Shown here one piece after another: positions 8,948-17,663 of a stretch of DNA of 64,000 bases; position 1 is the first letter of the stretch, and the number at the start of each line of letters is the position of its first letter. The stretch lies in assembly GCA_037200445.1 (NCBI GenBank), contig JBBCGH010000001.1, positions 248,001-312,000 of the forward strand, read 5' to 3'. Below the pieces are notes generated by a model that did not search any database, was not told where the DNA came from, and worked only from the letters and a program-made list of their open reading frames with translations. Source of the stretch: Alphaproteobacteria bacterium. GTDB taxonomy: Bacteria > Pseudomonadota > Alphaproteobacteria > Rhizobiales > Xanthobacteraceae. The translations under genes and the position numbers were made by a program.

Positions 8948-9609
8948 TGCCGCGCGCCCCGATCGGTACTCCCAGCCCACCAGACAAGGCCGAAGCCATC
9001 GCGCTGTTCGGCCCCACTGTTTCACGTGAAACATGGGAGCGGCTTTCGCACCTCGTTGATCTGCTGGTGAGCTGGCAGAGATCGAGAAATCTGGTGGCGT
9101 CCTCAACCATCCCTCAGGTCTGGACTCGCCACGTCGCCGACTCGCTGCAGCTCCTCCCGCTCGTCCCAAATGCCGGGCGCTGGGTCGACCTCGGATCGGG
9201 CGGGGGCTTCCCGGGGCTCGTCATTGCCTGCGCGCTTACCGGCCAACCAACGGCCGAAGTGCACCTGGTCGAGAGCGTGCAGAAGAAGGCGGCCTTCCTG
9301 CGTGCCGCGGCGACAGAACTTTCTCTCCCGGCCATTGTCCACGCGGCGCGAATCGAGGATTTTGTCGCGGCAACCACCGAGCAGTTCAACGTCGTCACGG
9401 CGCGGGCCCTCGCACCCCTCGACCGTCTTATCGGTTACGCAATTCCGCTGTTGAAAAGAGGTGCGGTCGGCCTGTTCCCAAAGGGACAAGATGTAGAGGC
9501 TGAATTGACCCAGGCCGCTAAATCTTGGACTATTGACGTCGATCTGGTCCCAAGCAGAACTGATCCTCGAAGCCGCATTGTCCGGGTGTGGCGCGCGACC
9601 AAGCGGTAA
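8923..9609 (+). CDS. rsmG: 16S rRNA (guanine-527-N7)-methyltransferase RsmG
   Basis: RsmG (GidB) methylates N7 of G527 in 16S rRNA; loss causes low-level streptomycin resistance in several bacteria. The 228-residue protein shows the SAM-binding [16 protein letters not shown] and the [12 protein letters not shown] and [12 protein letters not shown] signatures. An ATG at 8923 follows GGAAAG and is preferred; the ATG at 8947, which overlaps the mnmG stop as TGATG, is the alternative. The codons TVSRETWER are built on a second parS palindrome, so the centromere site lies inside this coding sequence. The position between mnmG and parA is the standard origin-proximal order. Confidence 0.95.
   Translation: MRSGFSALMPRAPIGTPSPPDKAEAIALFGPTVSRETWERLSHLVDLLVSWQRSRNLVASSTIPQVWTRHVADSLQLLPLVPNAGRWVDLGSGGGFPGLVIACALTGQPTAEVHLVESVQKKAAFLRAAATELSLPAIVHAARIEDFVAATTEQFNVVTARALAPLDRLIGYAIPLLKRGAVGLFPKGQDVEAELTQAAKSWTIDVDLVPSRTDPRSRIVRVWRATKR
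9018..9033. promoter_or_regulatory. parS: parS centromere site 2, inside rsmG
   Basis: A second perfect TGTTTCACGTGAAACA, about 2.0 kb from the first and 645 bases upstream of parA. It is read in frame as part of rsmG (residues V-S-R-E-T). Confidence 0.95.
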
Positions 9610-9662
9610 CATGTTGTAATATATCGTCTTTCCAAGATTTGGCTTCCTTTGGAGCCGACCGA

Positions 9663-10472
9663 ATGACCGATACGCCACTCAGCCCCCGCGTCCTTGCCCT
9701 CGCCAACCAGAAGGGCGGCGTCGGCAAGACCACGACCGCGATCAACCTCGGCACCGCGCTCGCTGCGATCGGCGAGAACGTGCTGATCGTCGACCTCGAC
9801 CCGCAGGGCAACGCCTCGACCGGCCTCGGCATCGACCGCAAGAGCCGCCGCCGCTCGACCTACGATGTGCTCACGCGCCAGGTCACGATGCGCGACGCAA
9901 TCCTCGAGACCGCGGTGCCGCGCCTGCACATCGTGCCGTCCACGATGGACCTCTCCGGCCTGGAACTCGAAATCGCGCAGGAGCGCGACCGCGCCTACCG
10001 GCTGCGCGACGCACTGGCGTCGCTCAACGCACACGAAGGCACGCAGTACACCTATGTGCTGATCGACTGCCCGCCCTCGCTCAATCTCGTCACCGTCAAC
10101 GCGATGGCGGCGGCGAACTCGATCCTCGTGCCGCTGCAGTGCGAGTTCTTCGCGCTCGAAGGTCTCTCGCAGTTGCTCAAGACCGTCGACCAAGTGCGCA
10201 CCTCGCTCAACCCCAGTCTCACCATCCACGGCGTCGTGCTCACGATGTACGACGCGCGCAACAATCTCTCCGGTCAGGTCGTCGCCGACGTGCGCAACTT
10301 CATGGGCGAGAAGGTCTACCAGACGATGATCCCGCGCAACGTGCGCGTCTCGGAAGCGCCGTCCTACGGCAAGCCGGTGCTGCTCTACGATTTGAAGTGT
10401 GTCGGCAGCCAGGCGTACCTGCGCCTCGCATCCGAAATCATCCAGCGCGAACGCGCGCTACGCGCGGCGTGA
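9663..10472 (+). CDS. parA: Chromosome-partitioning ATPase ParA (Soj)
   Basis: ParA forms ATP-dependent gradients on the nucleoid that pull ParB-parS complexes apart. The 269-residue protein has the deviant Walker A NQKGGVGKTTTAINL near residues 15-29, Walker A' VLIVDLDPQGNAS, and Walker B YVLIDCPPSL. It lacks an N-terminal DNA-binding domain, which identifies the chromosomal (type Ib-like, short) form and not a plasmid form. The ATG at 9663 is preceded by TTGGAGCC at an acceptable distance. parB follows after 13 bases, so the two are co-transcribed. Confidence 0.97.
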   Translation: MTDTPLSPRVLALANQKGGVGKTTTAINLGTALAAIGENVLIVDLDPQGNASTGLGIDRKSRRRSTYDVLTRQVTMRDAILETAVPRLHIVPSTMDLSGLELEIAQERDRAYRLRDALASLNAHEGTQYTYVLIDCPPSLNLVTVNAMAAANSILVPLQCEFFALEGLSQLLKTVDQVRTSLNPSLTIHGVVLTMYDARNNLSGQVVADVRNFMGEKVYQTMIPRNVRVSEAPSYGKPVLLYDLKCVGSQAYLRLASEIIQRERALRAA

Positions 10473-10485
10473 CAAGGAGCCAACC

Positions 10486-11409
10486 ATGATGGCAGACGGA
10501 TCGCGGCTCGGCCGTGGATTGGCGGCGCTGATCGGCGACGTCGGCGACGAGGCGCAAGTGCTGGAGCGCCAGCGCAACCAGCGCCGCGTGCCGATCGAGT
10601 TCGTCAAGCCGAATCCGCGCAATCCGCGGCGTGTGTTCCCGGATGCCGAGCTCGATGAGCTCGCCGCCTCGATCCGCGAGCGCGGCATCATCCAGCCGAT
10701 CCTGGTGCGCAGTGCGCGCGGTACGATCGATCAATACGAAATTGTTGCCGGCGAGCGGCGCTGGCGCGCCGCGCAACGCGCGGGGCTTCATGACGTGCCG
10801 GTGATCCTGCTCGAGGTGAGCGACAAGGAATCGCTCGAGATTGCGATCATCGAAAACGTGCAGCGCGCCGATCTCAATCCGCTCGAAGAGGCAAGCGGCT
10901 ATGCGTCGCTCGCCGAGGAGTTCAACTACAGCCAGGACGAGATCGCGAAGATCGTCGGCAAGAGCCGGCCGCATGTCGCAAACACGCTGCGTCTCTTGAA
11001 GCTCTCCGATGCCGTGAAGGCCTATATCAATTCAGGCCAGCTGAGCGCCGGGCACGCGCGCCTGCTCGTCGGCCAGCCGAATGCCGAAGCGCTGGCCCAG
11101 ATGATCGTCGAGCGCGGCCTCAATGTGCGCCAGGTCGAGGAGATGGCACGTGCGGATGGCAAGCGGCAGGCGCGTGCCGTGCGCAAGACCGGATTGATGG
11201 GGCCTGATCCCGACACGGTCGCGCTGGAGAAGCGCCTGAGCGATGCGCTCGGTCTCACGGTGCGCGTCGCGCATCGCGCCGACGGGCAGGGCGTACTGTC
11301 GATCCGCTACCGCAACGTCGAGCAGCTCGACGAGGTCGTGCGGAGGCTGGAAAGCGGGGCGGGTGGTGCTCCGAAGGTGAGCGCGGGGCCGAGGATCAGG
11401 AGCTTGTAG
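10486..11409 (+). CDS. parB: Chromosome-partitioning protein ParB (Spo0J)
   Basis: ParB binds parS, spreads on flanking DNA as a CTP-dependent clamp and stimulates ParA. In the 307-residue protein the ParA-contacting N-terminal motif LGRGLAALIGD is followed by the CTP-binding domain with GERRWRAAQRAG and ENVQRADLNPLEEA, the parS-reading helix-turn-helix (EIAKIVGKSRPHVANTLRLLKL), and a C-terminal dimerisation domain ending in RIRSL. AAGGAG is placed 6-7 bases before the ATG at 10486. Its target sites are both visible upstream. A REP-like element begins 10 bases after the stop. Confidence 0.97.
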   Translation: MMADGSRLGRGLAALIGDVGDEAQVLERQRNQRRVPIEFVKPNPRNPRRVFPDAELDELAASIRERGIIQPILVRSARGTIDQYEIVAGERRWRAAQRAGLHDVPVILLEVSDKESLEIAIIENVQRADLNPLEEASGYASLAEEFNYSQDEIAKIVGKSRPHVANTLRLLKLSDAVKAYINSGQLSAGHARLLVGQPNAEALAQMIVERGLNVRQVEEMARADGKRQARAVRKTGLMGPDPDTVALEKRLSDALGLTVRVAHRADGQGVLSIRYRNVEQLDEVVRRLESGAGGAPKVSAGPRIRSL

Positions 11410-11418
11410 CGCGGACAT

Positions 11419-11463
11419 CGTAGGGTGGGCAAAGGCGCGCGCCTGCGCGCCGTGCCCACGTGT
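11419..11463 (+). repeat. REP-like element, left copy
   Basis: It begins CGTAGGGTGGGCAAAGG, contains a GC-rich inner inverted repeat (GGCGCGCGCCTGCGCGCC) and ends GTGCCCACG. It lies immediately after parB and touches the RAYT stop codon. Confidence 0.75.
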
Positions 11464-11993
11464 CACTCGCCGAACGCGCCCGCAGTCTCACCGACGTCGC
11501 CGCCCCAATCGATCGGCAAAGTACCTTCCTCGACATATCGATGAAAACTGCTATGTGGCCAATCGCGCACACGCGTAACGAGATTGTGCTTCACCGGATT
11601 GAAGTGAATATAGTCGATGTGGCGCGCCATGTCGGCCTCATCTCGGATCGCGTGCTCCCAATATCGTCTCTGCCAAATTCCCTTCTCACGCCTCGCAACT
11701 TTGCTCGCCGACCGAGAAGTGGAGGCGGGTAGGCGGCGCGAAAAACCACCCTTGATGATGTTCCAGCGCGTCGCGAAATCCGTGTCGTTCGCAGGCAGCG
11801 ACCAAATCGCATGCAGATGATCCGGCAACACGCAAATCGCAATCGTTTCGACTGGACGTTCCTGCTGAACCTGCGCGTAGGCGTGGCGCAGGAGATTGAC
11901 ATGGCGAACCAACGCATCGCTTGAGCAATCCGCGAGCGCGACGGTGAAGGAGAACGAGCCGCCCGGCACCTGTGCGCGGCGATAGCGAGACAT
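11463..11993 (-). CDS. REP-associated tyrosine transposase (RAYT, Y1-Tnp/IS200-like)
   Basis: A 176-residue single-domain HUH nuclease of the TnpA-REP family. The metal-binding HUH pair is in CVLPDHLHAIWSLP, the conserved GIWQRRYWEHAIRDE segment follows, and the catalytic Tyr is expected in HIDYIHFNPVKH. Such proteins cut and join single-stranded REP hairpins and are normally single-copy and vertically inherited, unlike insertion sequences. It interrupts the otherwise conserved parB-holA interval on the strand opposite parB and is flanked by its probable REP substrates. Confidence 0.9.
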   Translation of the reverse strand: MSRYRRAQVPGGSFSFTVALADCSSDALVRHVNLLRHAYAQVQQERPVETIAICVLPDHLHAIWSLPANDTDFATRWNIIKGGFSRRLPASTSRSASKVARREKGIWQRRYWEHAIRDEADMARHIDYIHFNPVKHNLVTRVRDWPHSSFHRYVEEGTLPIDWGGDVGETAGAFGE

Positions 11994-12021
11994 GGCAGAC
12001 CATCGTACACCGGAGCAGCCG

Positions 12022-12064
12022 CGTGGGCACGGCGCGCAAGCGCGCGCCTTTTGCCCACCCTACG
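12022..12064 (-). repeat. REP-like element, right copy (inverted)
   Basis: The reverse complement reads CGTAGGGTGGGCAAAAGG and ends GTGCCCACG, differing from the left copy at only a few bases and lying in the opposite orientation. Confidence 0.75.
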
Positions 12065-12075
12065 AATGCGGAGCG

Positions 12076-12106
12076 TGGATGGCCGGGACAAGCCCGGCCA
12101 TGACGG
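12076..12106. repeat. Short intergenic palindrome (GGCCGGGACAAGCCCGGCC)
   Basis: The stem GGCCGGG/CCCGGCC inside GATGGCCGGGACAAGCCCGG recurs in expanded form at 63,438 and in variant form around 42,800. It lies between the RAYT unit and the end of holA. Confidence 0.6.
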
Positions 12107-12142
12107 GTGAGAGTATCGAGCGCGCTCGCCCGTTCTACAAAC

Positions 12143-13177
12143 TCACACCCCCTCCCGCCTCCCCGCCCCGCGCGCGATCAGCATCAGCGCACGGTGCGCG
12201 ATCGTCTCGCCAAGATCGGACTCCTTGCGCGCATCGAGCGAGGCTTGCGCGAGCATCGCCATCGCGCGCGCGAGCCGCTCCGGCGTCCAGGCGCGCAGCG
12301 CCCTGGTGAAAGCGTCCTGGCGGCGGAAATGAATTCCGGATTGCGGGCGCCTGACGATGTCAGACAGCGATGTGCCGCTCGCGACTTCGAGGGACAAAGC
12401 GTGCAGCCGCTCGGCATGCCGTATCGCGCCGCCGATGATCGTGGACGGGTTCGTGCTTGCCACCTGCGCCTTGGCGAACTCCTTCTCGACGTCGGCGAGA
12501 TCGCCGGCGAAGGCCGCATCGATCAGGCTGTCGAGTGCGAGCGCGGACGCGTCTGCCACAACCGCTAGCACGTCGTCGAGCTCCACGCGCCCTGTCCCTT
12601 GCGCATAGAGCGCGAGCTTCCTGAGCTCGGCGCGCGAGGCGCGCCGGTCGCCCCCAAGCAACGGTGCGAGAGCATCGCGCGCGTCGGGCGCAATCGCCAG
12701 ATCGGCAGCGCGCATCTCGTCATCGATCAGCCGCGCGATGTCGCGCTCTCCATCCTCATAGCAGGGAATCGCCACCGCATTCTTCGCGCGTTCGACGAGC
12801 GCGCGCAGCGGCGCATTGCGCTTCAGATCGCCCGCCTCGATCACGACGCGGCAATCTTTCAACGGCGCCGCCAGTACGGCTTCGACCGCGGGCGCGATGT
12901 TGCGGCTGCCGGTGCGCACACGGATCGCGCGGCGGCCGCCGAACAGCGGCACCGTGGTTGCCTCATCGACGAGCCGGGCCGGATCGGAGGCGATCGCGTC
13001 GCCGTCGAGCCTTACCAGCGAGAACGGATCGTTCGGGTCGTCGACCGACGCGTGCACGATCGCATCGACGCGTTCGCTGACAAGCCCTGCGTCCGGACCG
13101 AAGACCAGCACGACGGCGCGCGCGGGATCCGGGCGCGCGACGAAGGTGTCGGCTTCGGAGGCTTTCAGGGCGACCAT
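12143..13177 (-). CDS. holA: DNA polymerase III subunit delta (HolA)
   Basis: The clamp-loader delta subunit, which opens the beta sliding clamp. The 344-residue length is typical. The N-terminal region shows the family pattern VVLVFGPDAGLVSERVDAIV and PFSLVRLDGDAI, followed by VPLFGGRRAIRVR; the C-terminal collar domain carries FRRQDAFTRALRAWTPERLARAMAMLAQASLDAR. It is transcribed after leuS and lptE, the normal alphaproteobacterial order, although a 160-base repeat-filled gap separates it from lptE. Confidence 0.93.
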   Translation of the reverse strand: MVALKASEADTFVARPDPARAVVLVFGPDAGLVSERVDAIVHASVDDPNDPFSLVRLDGDAIASDPARLVDEATTVPLFGGRRAIRVRTGSRNIAPAVEAVLAAPLKDCRVVIEAGDLKRNAPLRALVERAKNAVAIPCYEDGERDIARLIDDEMRAADLAIAPDARDALAPLLGGDRRASRAELRKLALYAQGTGRVELDDVLAVVADASALALDSLIDAAFAGDLADVEKEFAKAQVASTNPSTIIGGAIRHAERLHALSLEVASGTSLSDIVRRPQSGIHFRRQDAFTRALRAWTPERLARAMAMLAQASLDARKESDLGETIAHRALMLIARGAGRREGV

Positions 13178-13190
13178 GGTGCGCGCCCTT

Positions 13191-13318
13191 CTCCCCTCCC
13201 CCCATGAGCGAAGCGAATGGTGGGGAGGGGTCGGGGGTGGGGGGTGAGATGACTAGATCGACCCCCACCCCGGCTCGCCGCCGCGCGGCTTGCCGACCCT
13301 CCCCGCAAGGGGGAGGGT
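13191..13318. repeat. GGGGAGGG-type intergenic repeat cluster
   Basis: A tandem pair of stems built from CCCCTCCCC/GGGGAGGGG and CCCTCCCC/GGGGGAGGG, separated by about 60 bases including CGACCCCCACCCCGGCTCGC. This is a common dispersed intergenic element in this order. A small relative occurs at 31,426. It fills the gap between lptE and holA. Confidence 0.6.
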
Positions 13319-13337
13319 AAAGAACGGAGAGGTCTGA

Positions 13338-13883
13338 TCACGTCCCCGCAACAAAATACGACGCGACGCGGGTGCGCACATTCTCGGCGATCACCTTGGC
13401 GGCGCGGTTCTCGGCATCGAGACGTGCGCGCACGCGGGCGAAGCGCTGCTGTTGGCCCGGGTATTCGGACGAGACGCGCGAGAAGGTGTTGCCGCGCATC
13501 ACGACCTTGCCGGTGGCGAGCTCGGTGAGGGTGAAGTTCGCATCGATTCCGGTGATTTCGGCGACGACGAGGCCGGTGTTGATATCGGTCATGATCGAAT
13601 TGCGGCCGACGTTCATTCTCACCTTGAGCGCATGCGTCGGCGAAATCAGGCCGGTGCTGCCGTTGATCTCGAATCCGAGCGCGTTCTGCAGCTCGACGGC
13701 GATGCGCGACTCGGGTGTGCCGTTAGGCGCATCGACCCGCTCGACTTGCACTTGCGCCAGCGCGGTCGCGATCGGCGTTTCGCCGTTGAAGGACTTGGAC
13801 GCATAAAGCGGCTGGAAGCACGCCGCGTTCAGCGCACCAGCAGCGACAACAGCAGCAATGCGGAGAGAATTACGCCACCACAT
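13338..13883 (-). CDS. lptE: LPS-assembly lipoprotein LptE
   Basis: LptE plugs the LptD outer-membrane translocon that inserts lipopolysaccharide. The 181-residue protein begins with a short lipoprotein signal ending ALNAAC (Cys22 as lipidation site) followed by FQPLYAS, a hallmark of alphaproteobacterial LptE, and ends in [31 protein letters not shown]. The ATG at 13883 overlaps the leuS stop by 14 bases, so translation is probably coupled to leuS. The residue at lipobox position -3 is Asn, which is not ideal, but the remaining pattern is convincing. Confidence 0.9.
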   Translation of the reverse strand: MWWRNSLRIAAVVAAGALNAACFQPLYASKSFNGETPIATALAQVQVERVDAPNGTPESRIAVELQNALGFEINGSTGLISPTHALKVRMNVGRNSIMTDINTGLVVAEITGIDANFTLTELATGKVVMRGNTFSRVSSEYPGQQQRFARVRARLDAENRAAKVIAENVRTRVASYFVAGT

Positions 13884-16500
13884 TCACGATCCTTTGCGGG
13901 ACGACGATGACTTTTTTGGGGGGCTTGCCCCCCAGCACGCGCCGAACCTCCTCCAATTGTAGCACGGCGGCCTCAATTTCGGCAGTCGTGGCATTGCGCT
14001 GAACCGTCACCTCGGCGCGCTTCTTGCCGTTGATCTGCACCGGCAAGGTTACGGTGTCCTCAACAAGCAGCGCCTGCTCGACCTGCGGCCAGGGGGCCTG
14101 CGCCACCAGGCCGCGTTTTCGCTGCGCGGCCCAGCATTCCTCGGCCAGGTGCGGCATCATCGGCGAGAACAATATCACCATGATTTCAATGGCTTCGCGA
14201 ACCGCCGCCACATAGGCCGGGCTGACGCCGCCGTTCTGCCGGGCGGCCGCAAGCGAGGCCTGCAGCGCGTTCGACAGCTCGTAGATGTGGGCCACGCAGC
14301 GGTTGAAGCGCAGTTTCGGGATTTCGTCGGTCACTTTGGCGAGCGCGCCGTGGGCGGCCTTGCGCAGCGCCAGAACCGCGGCCTCGGCTCCGCTCCCTCC
14401 CCCGGCGTCGGCACCTTCGGCGATTTCGGCGGCCTCGCGCACCAGCCGCCACAGCTTCTGGACGAAGCGCCAGGAGCCCTGCACGCCCTCCTCGGTCCAG
14501 ATCACGTCGCGGTCCGGCGGCGAATCGGACAGCATGAACCAGCGCGCGACGTCCGCGCCGTATTCGCCGATGATGTCGTCGGGGTCGACGGTGTTGCGCT
14601 TCGACTTGGACATCTTTTCGATTGAACCGATGTTCACTTCTTCGCCGGTCGCGATCAGCTGCGCGCGGCGGCTGTCGCCCGTGCCCTCGACCTTCACCTC
14701 GGCGGGCGTGACGTAGTCGCCCTTCTGGGTCTGATAGGTCTCGTGGACCACCATGCCCTGCGTGAACATGCCGGCGAACGGCTCATCCAGCCCGATGTGG
14801 CCGGTGACCTTCATGGCGCGGGTGAAGAAGCGCGAATAGAGCAGGTGCAAAATCGCGTGCTCGACGCCGCCGATGTACTGGTCGACCGGCATCATGCGGT
14901 CGACGACCGCACGCGTGGTCGGTGCGTCTTCATTCCACGGATCGGTGAAGCGCGCGAAGTACCACGACGAGTCGACGAAGGTGTCCATCGTGTCGGTCTC
15001 GCGCGTGGCGGGATCGTCGCACTGCGGACACGCGACGTGCTTCCAGGTCGGGTGGTGGTCGAGCGCGTTGCCGGGCTTGTCGAAGGTCGCGTCCCCGGGC
15101 AGCTCGACCGGGAGATCTTCTTCCGGCACCGGCACCACGCCGCATTTGCCGCAATGGATCACCGGGATCGGGCAGCCCCAGTAGCGCTGGCGCGAGATGC
15201 CCCAGTCACGCAAGCGGAAATTCACCTGGCGCTCGGCGACGGGTGCGCCGCCGCGCCGCTCGCCTTCCAGCCGCTTCGCCACGTCTTCCTTCGCGGCCTC
15301 GATCGTCATGCCGTCGAGGAAACGCGAGTTGATCATCGTGCCGTCGCCGTCATAGGCGGTGTCGGTGATGACGAACGAACTCGGATCGGTGCCGGGCGGG
15401 CACACCACCGGCGTATTGCCGAGCCCGTATTTGTTGACGAAGTCGAGGTCGCGCTGGTCGTGCGCCGGGCAGCCGAAGATCGCGCCGGTGCCGTATTCCA
15501 TCAGCACGAAGTTTGCGACGTAAACCGGCAGCGTCCACTCCGGATCGAACGGATGAATGGCGCGGATGCCGGTGTCGAAGCCGAGCTTCTCCTGTGTGTC
15601 GACGATCGCCTGCGCGGTACCGTGGCGTTTGCACTCCGCGATGAACGCCGCGAGCTTTGGGTTCTTCGCCGCGGCGGCCTGCGCCAGCGGATGATCCGGC
15701 GCGATCGCGCCGAACTTCGCACCAAATAAAGTGTCATGCCGCGTGGTGAAGATCTCCAGCTCGGTCTCGCCCGAAGGCGTGGTGGCCGGATCGAGCGCAA
15801 AGCGGATCAGCAGGCCCTCGCTCCGCCCGATCCAGTTGCGCTGCATCAGCCGCACCTTGTCGGGCCAGCGGTCGAGCGTATCGAGCGCGTCGAGCAGCTC
15901 TTGTGAGTACTTCGTGATCTTGAAGACCCACTGGTTCATCTCGCGCTGCTCGACGATGGCGCCGCTTCTCCAGCCGCGCCCGTCGATCACCTGCTCGTTC
16001 GCCAGCACGGTCATGTCGACCGGGTCCCAGTTGACCTTGCGCTGCTCGCGCTCGGCGAGGCCGACTTTCAGGAAGTCGAGAAACAGCTTCTGCTGATGCT
16101 TGTAGTAGCTCGGGTCGCAGGTCGCGAACTCGCGGGACCAGTCGAGCGAGAGGCCCATCGACTGCAACTGCGCCTTCATGGCGGCGATGTTCTGGTAGGT
16201 CCAGGCGCGCGGCGGGATCTTGCGCTCCATCGCGGCATTCTCGGCCGGCAGGCCGAACGCGTCCCAGCCCATCGGGTGCAGCACGTTGTGGCCGCGCGCG
16301 CGCATGAAGCGCGCCAGCACGTCGCCCATGGTGTAGTTGCGCACGTGCCCCATGTGGATGCGGCCCGACGGGTAGGGGAACATCTCGAGCACGTAGTATT
16401 TCGGGCGCGGGTCGTCGTTGCGCGTGGCGTAGATGCCGCGGTCGTCCCACACCTTCTGCCAGCGCGGCTCCGCCTCGCGGGCGTTGTAGCGGTCGTTCAT
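13870..16500 (-). CDS. leuS: Leucyl-tRNA synthetase
   Basis: A class I aminoacyl-tRNA synthetase of 876 residues. The HIGH-type motif appears as [16 protein letters not shown], the KMSKS loop as [18 protein letters not shown], and the large CP1 editing domain lies between them ([15 protein letters not shown]). The C-terminal end [15 protein letters not shown] is the usual bacterial LeuS tail. The ATG at 16500 ([15 protein letters not shown]) matches the family start; the frame upstream of it is not homologous. It heads the leuS-lptE-(holA) run. Confidence 0.97.
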   Translation of the reverse strand: MNDRYNAREAEPRWQKVWDDRGIYATRNDDPRPKYYVLEMFPYPSGRIHMGHVRNYTMGDVLARFMRARGHNVLHPMGWDAFGLPAENAAMERKIPPRAWTYQNIAAMKAQLQSMGLSLDWSREFATCDPSYYKHQQKLFLDFLKVGLAEREQRKVNWDPVDMTVLANEQVIDGRGWRSGAIVEQREMNQWVFKITKYSQELLDALDTLDRWPDKVRLMQRNWIGRSEGLLIRFALDPATTPSGETELEIFTTRHDTLFGAKFGAIAPDHPLAQAAAAKNPKLAAFIAECKRHGTAQAIVDTQEKLGFDTGIRAIHPFDPEWTLPVYVANFVLMEYGTGAIFGCPAHDQRDLDFVNKYGLGNTPVVCPPGTDPSSFVITDTAYDGDGTMINSRFLDGMTIEAAKEDVAKRLEGERRGGAPVAERQVNFRLRDWGISRQRYWGCPIPVIHCGKCGVVPVPEEDLPVELPGDATFDKPGNALDHHPTWKHVACPQCDDPATRETDTMDTFVDSSWYFARFTDPWNEDAPTTRAVVDRMMPVDQYIGGVEHAILHLLYSRFFTRAMKVTGHIGLDEPFAGMFTQGMVVHETYQTQKGDYVTPAEVKVEGTGDSRRAQLIATGEEVNIGSIEKMSKSKRNTVDPDDIIGEYGADVARWFMLSDSPPDRDVIWTEEGVQGSWRFVQKLWRLVREAAEIAEGADAGGGSGAEAAVLALRKAAHGALAKVTDEIPKLRFNRCVAHIYELSNALQASLAAARQNGGVSPAYVAAVREAIEIMVILFSPMMPHLAEECWAAQRKRGLVAQAPWPQVEQALLVEDTVTLPVQINGKKRAEVTVQRNATTAEIEAAVLQLEEVRRVLGGKPPKKVIVVPQRIVNVVA

Positions 16501-16685
16501 GTCGATTCGGGCTCTCGGACGCAAAAAATGGCCGCCGGAGTAGGAACATGGAGGAGGCGCGGGGGTCAATGGGGCGCAATTCGGGTACGGCTATCCCAAA
16601 CGACCGGTCCGGAGCATCATCGCGCCTCATCGCCGGAGCGACAGTTGACTGATCTCAGAGCTCCGCTCCATGGGCGAGAAATCGA

Positions 16686-17663
16686 ATGAAGCTCAAAGAC
16701 TACGAAACCGAGTACATCGCGTTGTATCGCGAGTTTTGTGAGACAGTGCGAGAGATCTTGGCAAAGGCGATCTCGGCCGTGGGCTTACCGCGGCCTCAGT
16801 CTATGCAATGCCGTCCGAAAGATCCCAGGAAGTTGAGGGCGCGGCTTGAACAGGACGGCGCGTTAGAAGCTGACAACATTGAGAGCTTGCGCCGCGATCT
16901 CGCGGGCGCGCGCATCATTTTTTACACGGACACAGACGTTGACCGCTTCATTGGGTCTCGCCTGATCTTCGAAAACTTTGACGTCGAGTCGGACGGCGTC
17001 AAAATTCATCATCCGACTGCTGAGAATGACGAGCGCCAGTACCGGGGTATCCACTATACAATACGACTGAAGGACGACCGCACAAGATTGCCTGAGTACG
17101 CGAAGTTCAAGGGCCTTCGGTGCGAGGTCCAACTCCAAACAATCTTGCACCACGCGTGGTCTGAGACATCGCATGACATTCTCTACAAAAGCGAGGCGCG
17201 GGAGGGATTTGGCGGGCGGGCGATGGAGGCGATTGAGAGTCGCTTCAATCGCATTATGAACAAGTACCTGCTTCCGGCGGGCTACGAATTCCAGCGGGTT
17301 CAACATGACTACGAGCGATTGCAGCAAGGCAAGGACTTATTCGATCGTGATCTTCTGACGCGATTGGATGAAGCCGCTAACAACAACGTGCGTCACGAAA
17401 TCTTATTGTCTTTAAAGCAGGACGTTCTTCCGCACTATGACGACATCGCTGCGATCTATGGCGACGTCCTTCAGGCGCTCGTGGCTGCTGCAAAAAAGGC
17501 GCGCGAAGCACCAACGAGGCAAATCACTACCCCATTCGGCGAACTAGAAGGAAAGACTGCGGCGGAAGTGACCATGTTGGTTGTGGAGACAATCGAGGCG
17601 TTTCGGTACACGGACATTGCCGGCAGCTTCAATGCGCTCCGGGAGCTGTATCCCCATGAATAA
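16686..17663 (+). CDS. RelA/SpoT-domain nucleotidyltransferase, synthetase-only
   Basis: A 325-residue protein with a RelA/SpoT synthetase domain at about residues 40-170: RRDLAGARIIFY (Asp71 matches the catalytic Asp), QYRGIHYTI at 118-126, and CEVQLQTILHHAWSETSHD at 146-164 (Glu147 matches the catalytic Glu of the EIQIRT motif). There is no HD hydrolase, TGS or ACT domain, so it could be a small alarmone synthetase or a toxic pyrophosphokinase acting on nucleotides or tRNA. Residues 175-325 are helical and unassigned. The downstream gene overlaps it by 8 bases. GC content is visibly lower than in leuS, suggesting transfer. Substrate and toxicity are unknown. Confidence 0.85.
   Translation: MKLKDYETEYIALYREFCETVREILAKAISAVGLPRPQSMQCRPKDPRKLRARLEQDGALEADNIESLRRDLAGARIIFYTDTDVDRFIGSRLIFENFDVESDGVKIHHPTAENDERQYRGIHYTIRLKDDRTRLPEYAKFKGLRCEVQLQTILHHAWSETSHDILYKSEAREGFGGRAMEAIESRFNRIMNKYLLPAGYEFQRVQHDYERLQQGKDLFDRDLLTRLDEAANNNVRHEILLSLKQDVLPHYDDIAAIYGDVLQALVAAAKKAREAPTRQITTPFGELEGKTAAEVTMLVVETIEAFRYTDIAGSFNALRELYPHE

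Larger units (their letters stand above)
11419..12064. mobile_element. RAYT transposase flanked by inverted REP-like repeats
   Basis: A transposase gene is bracketed by two near-identical 42-44-base REP-like elements in opposite orientation, both starting CGTAGGGTGGGCAAA at their outer ends. This is the organisation of a REPtron, in which the domesticated TnpA-REP enzyme is thought to recognise and spread the flanking palindromes. Confidence 0.75.
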
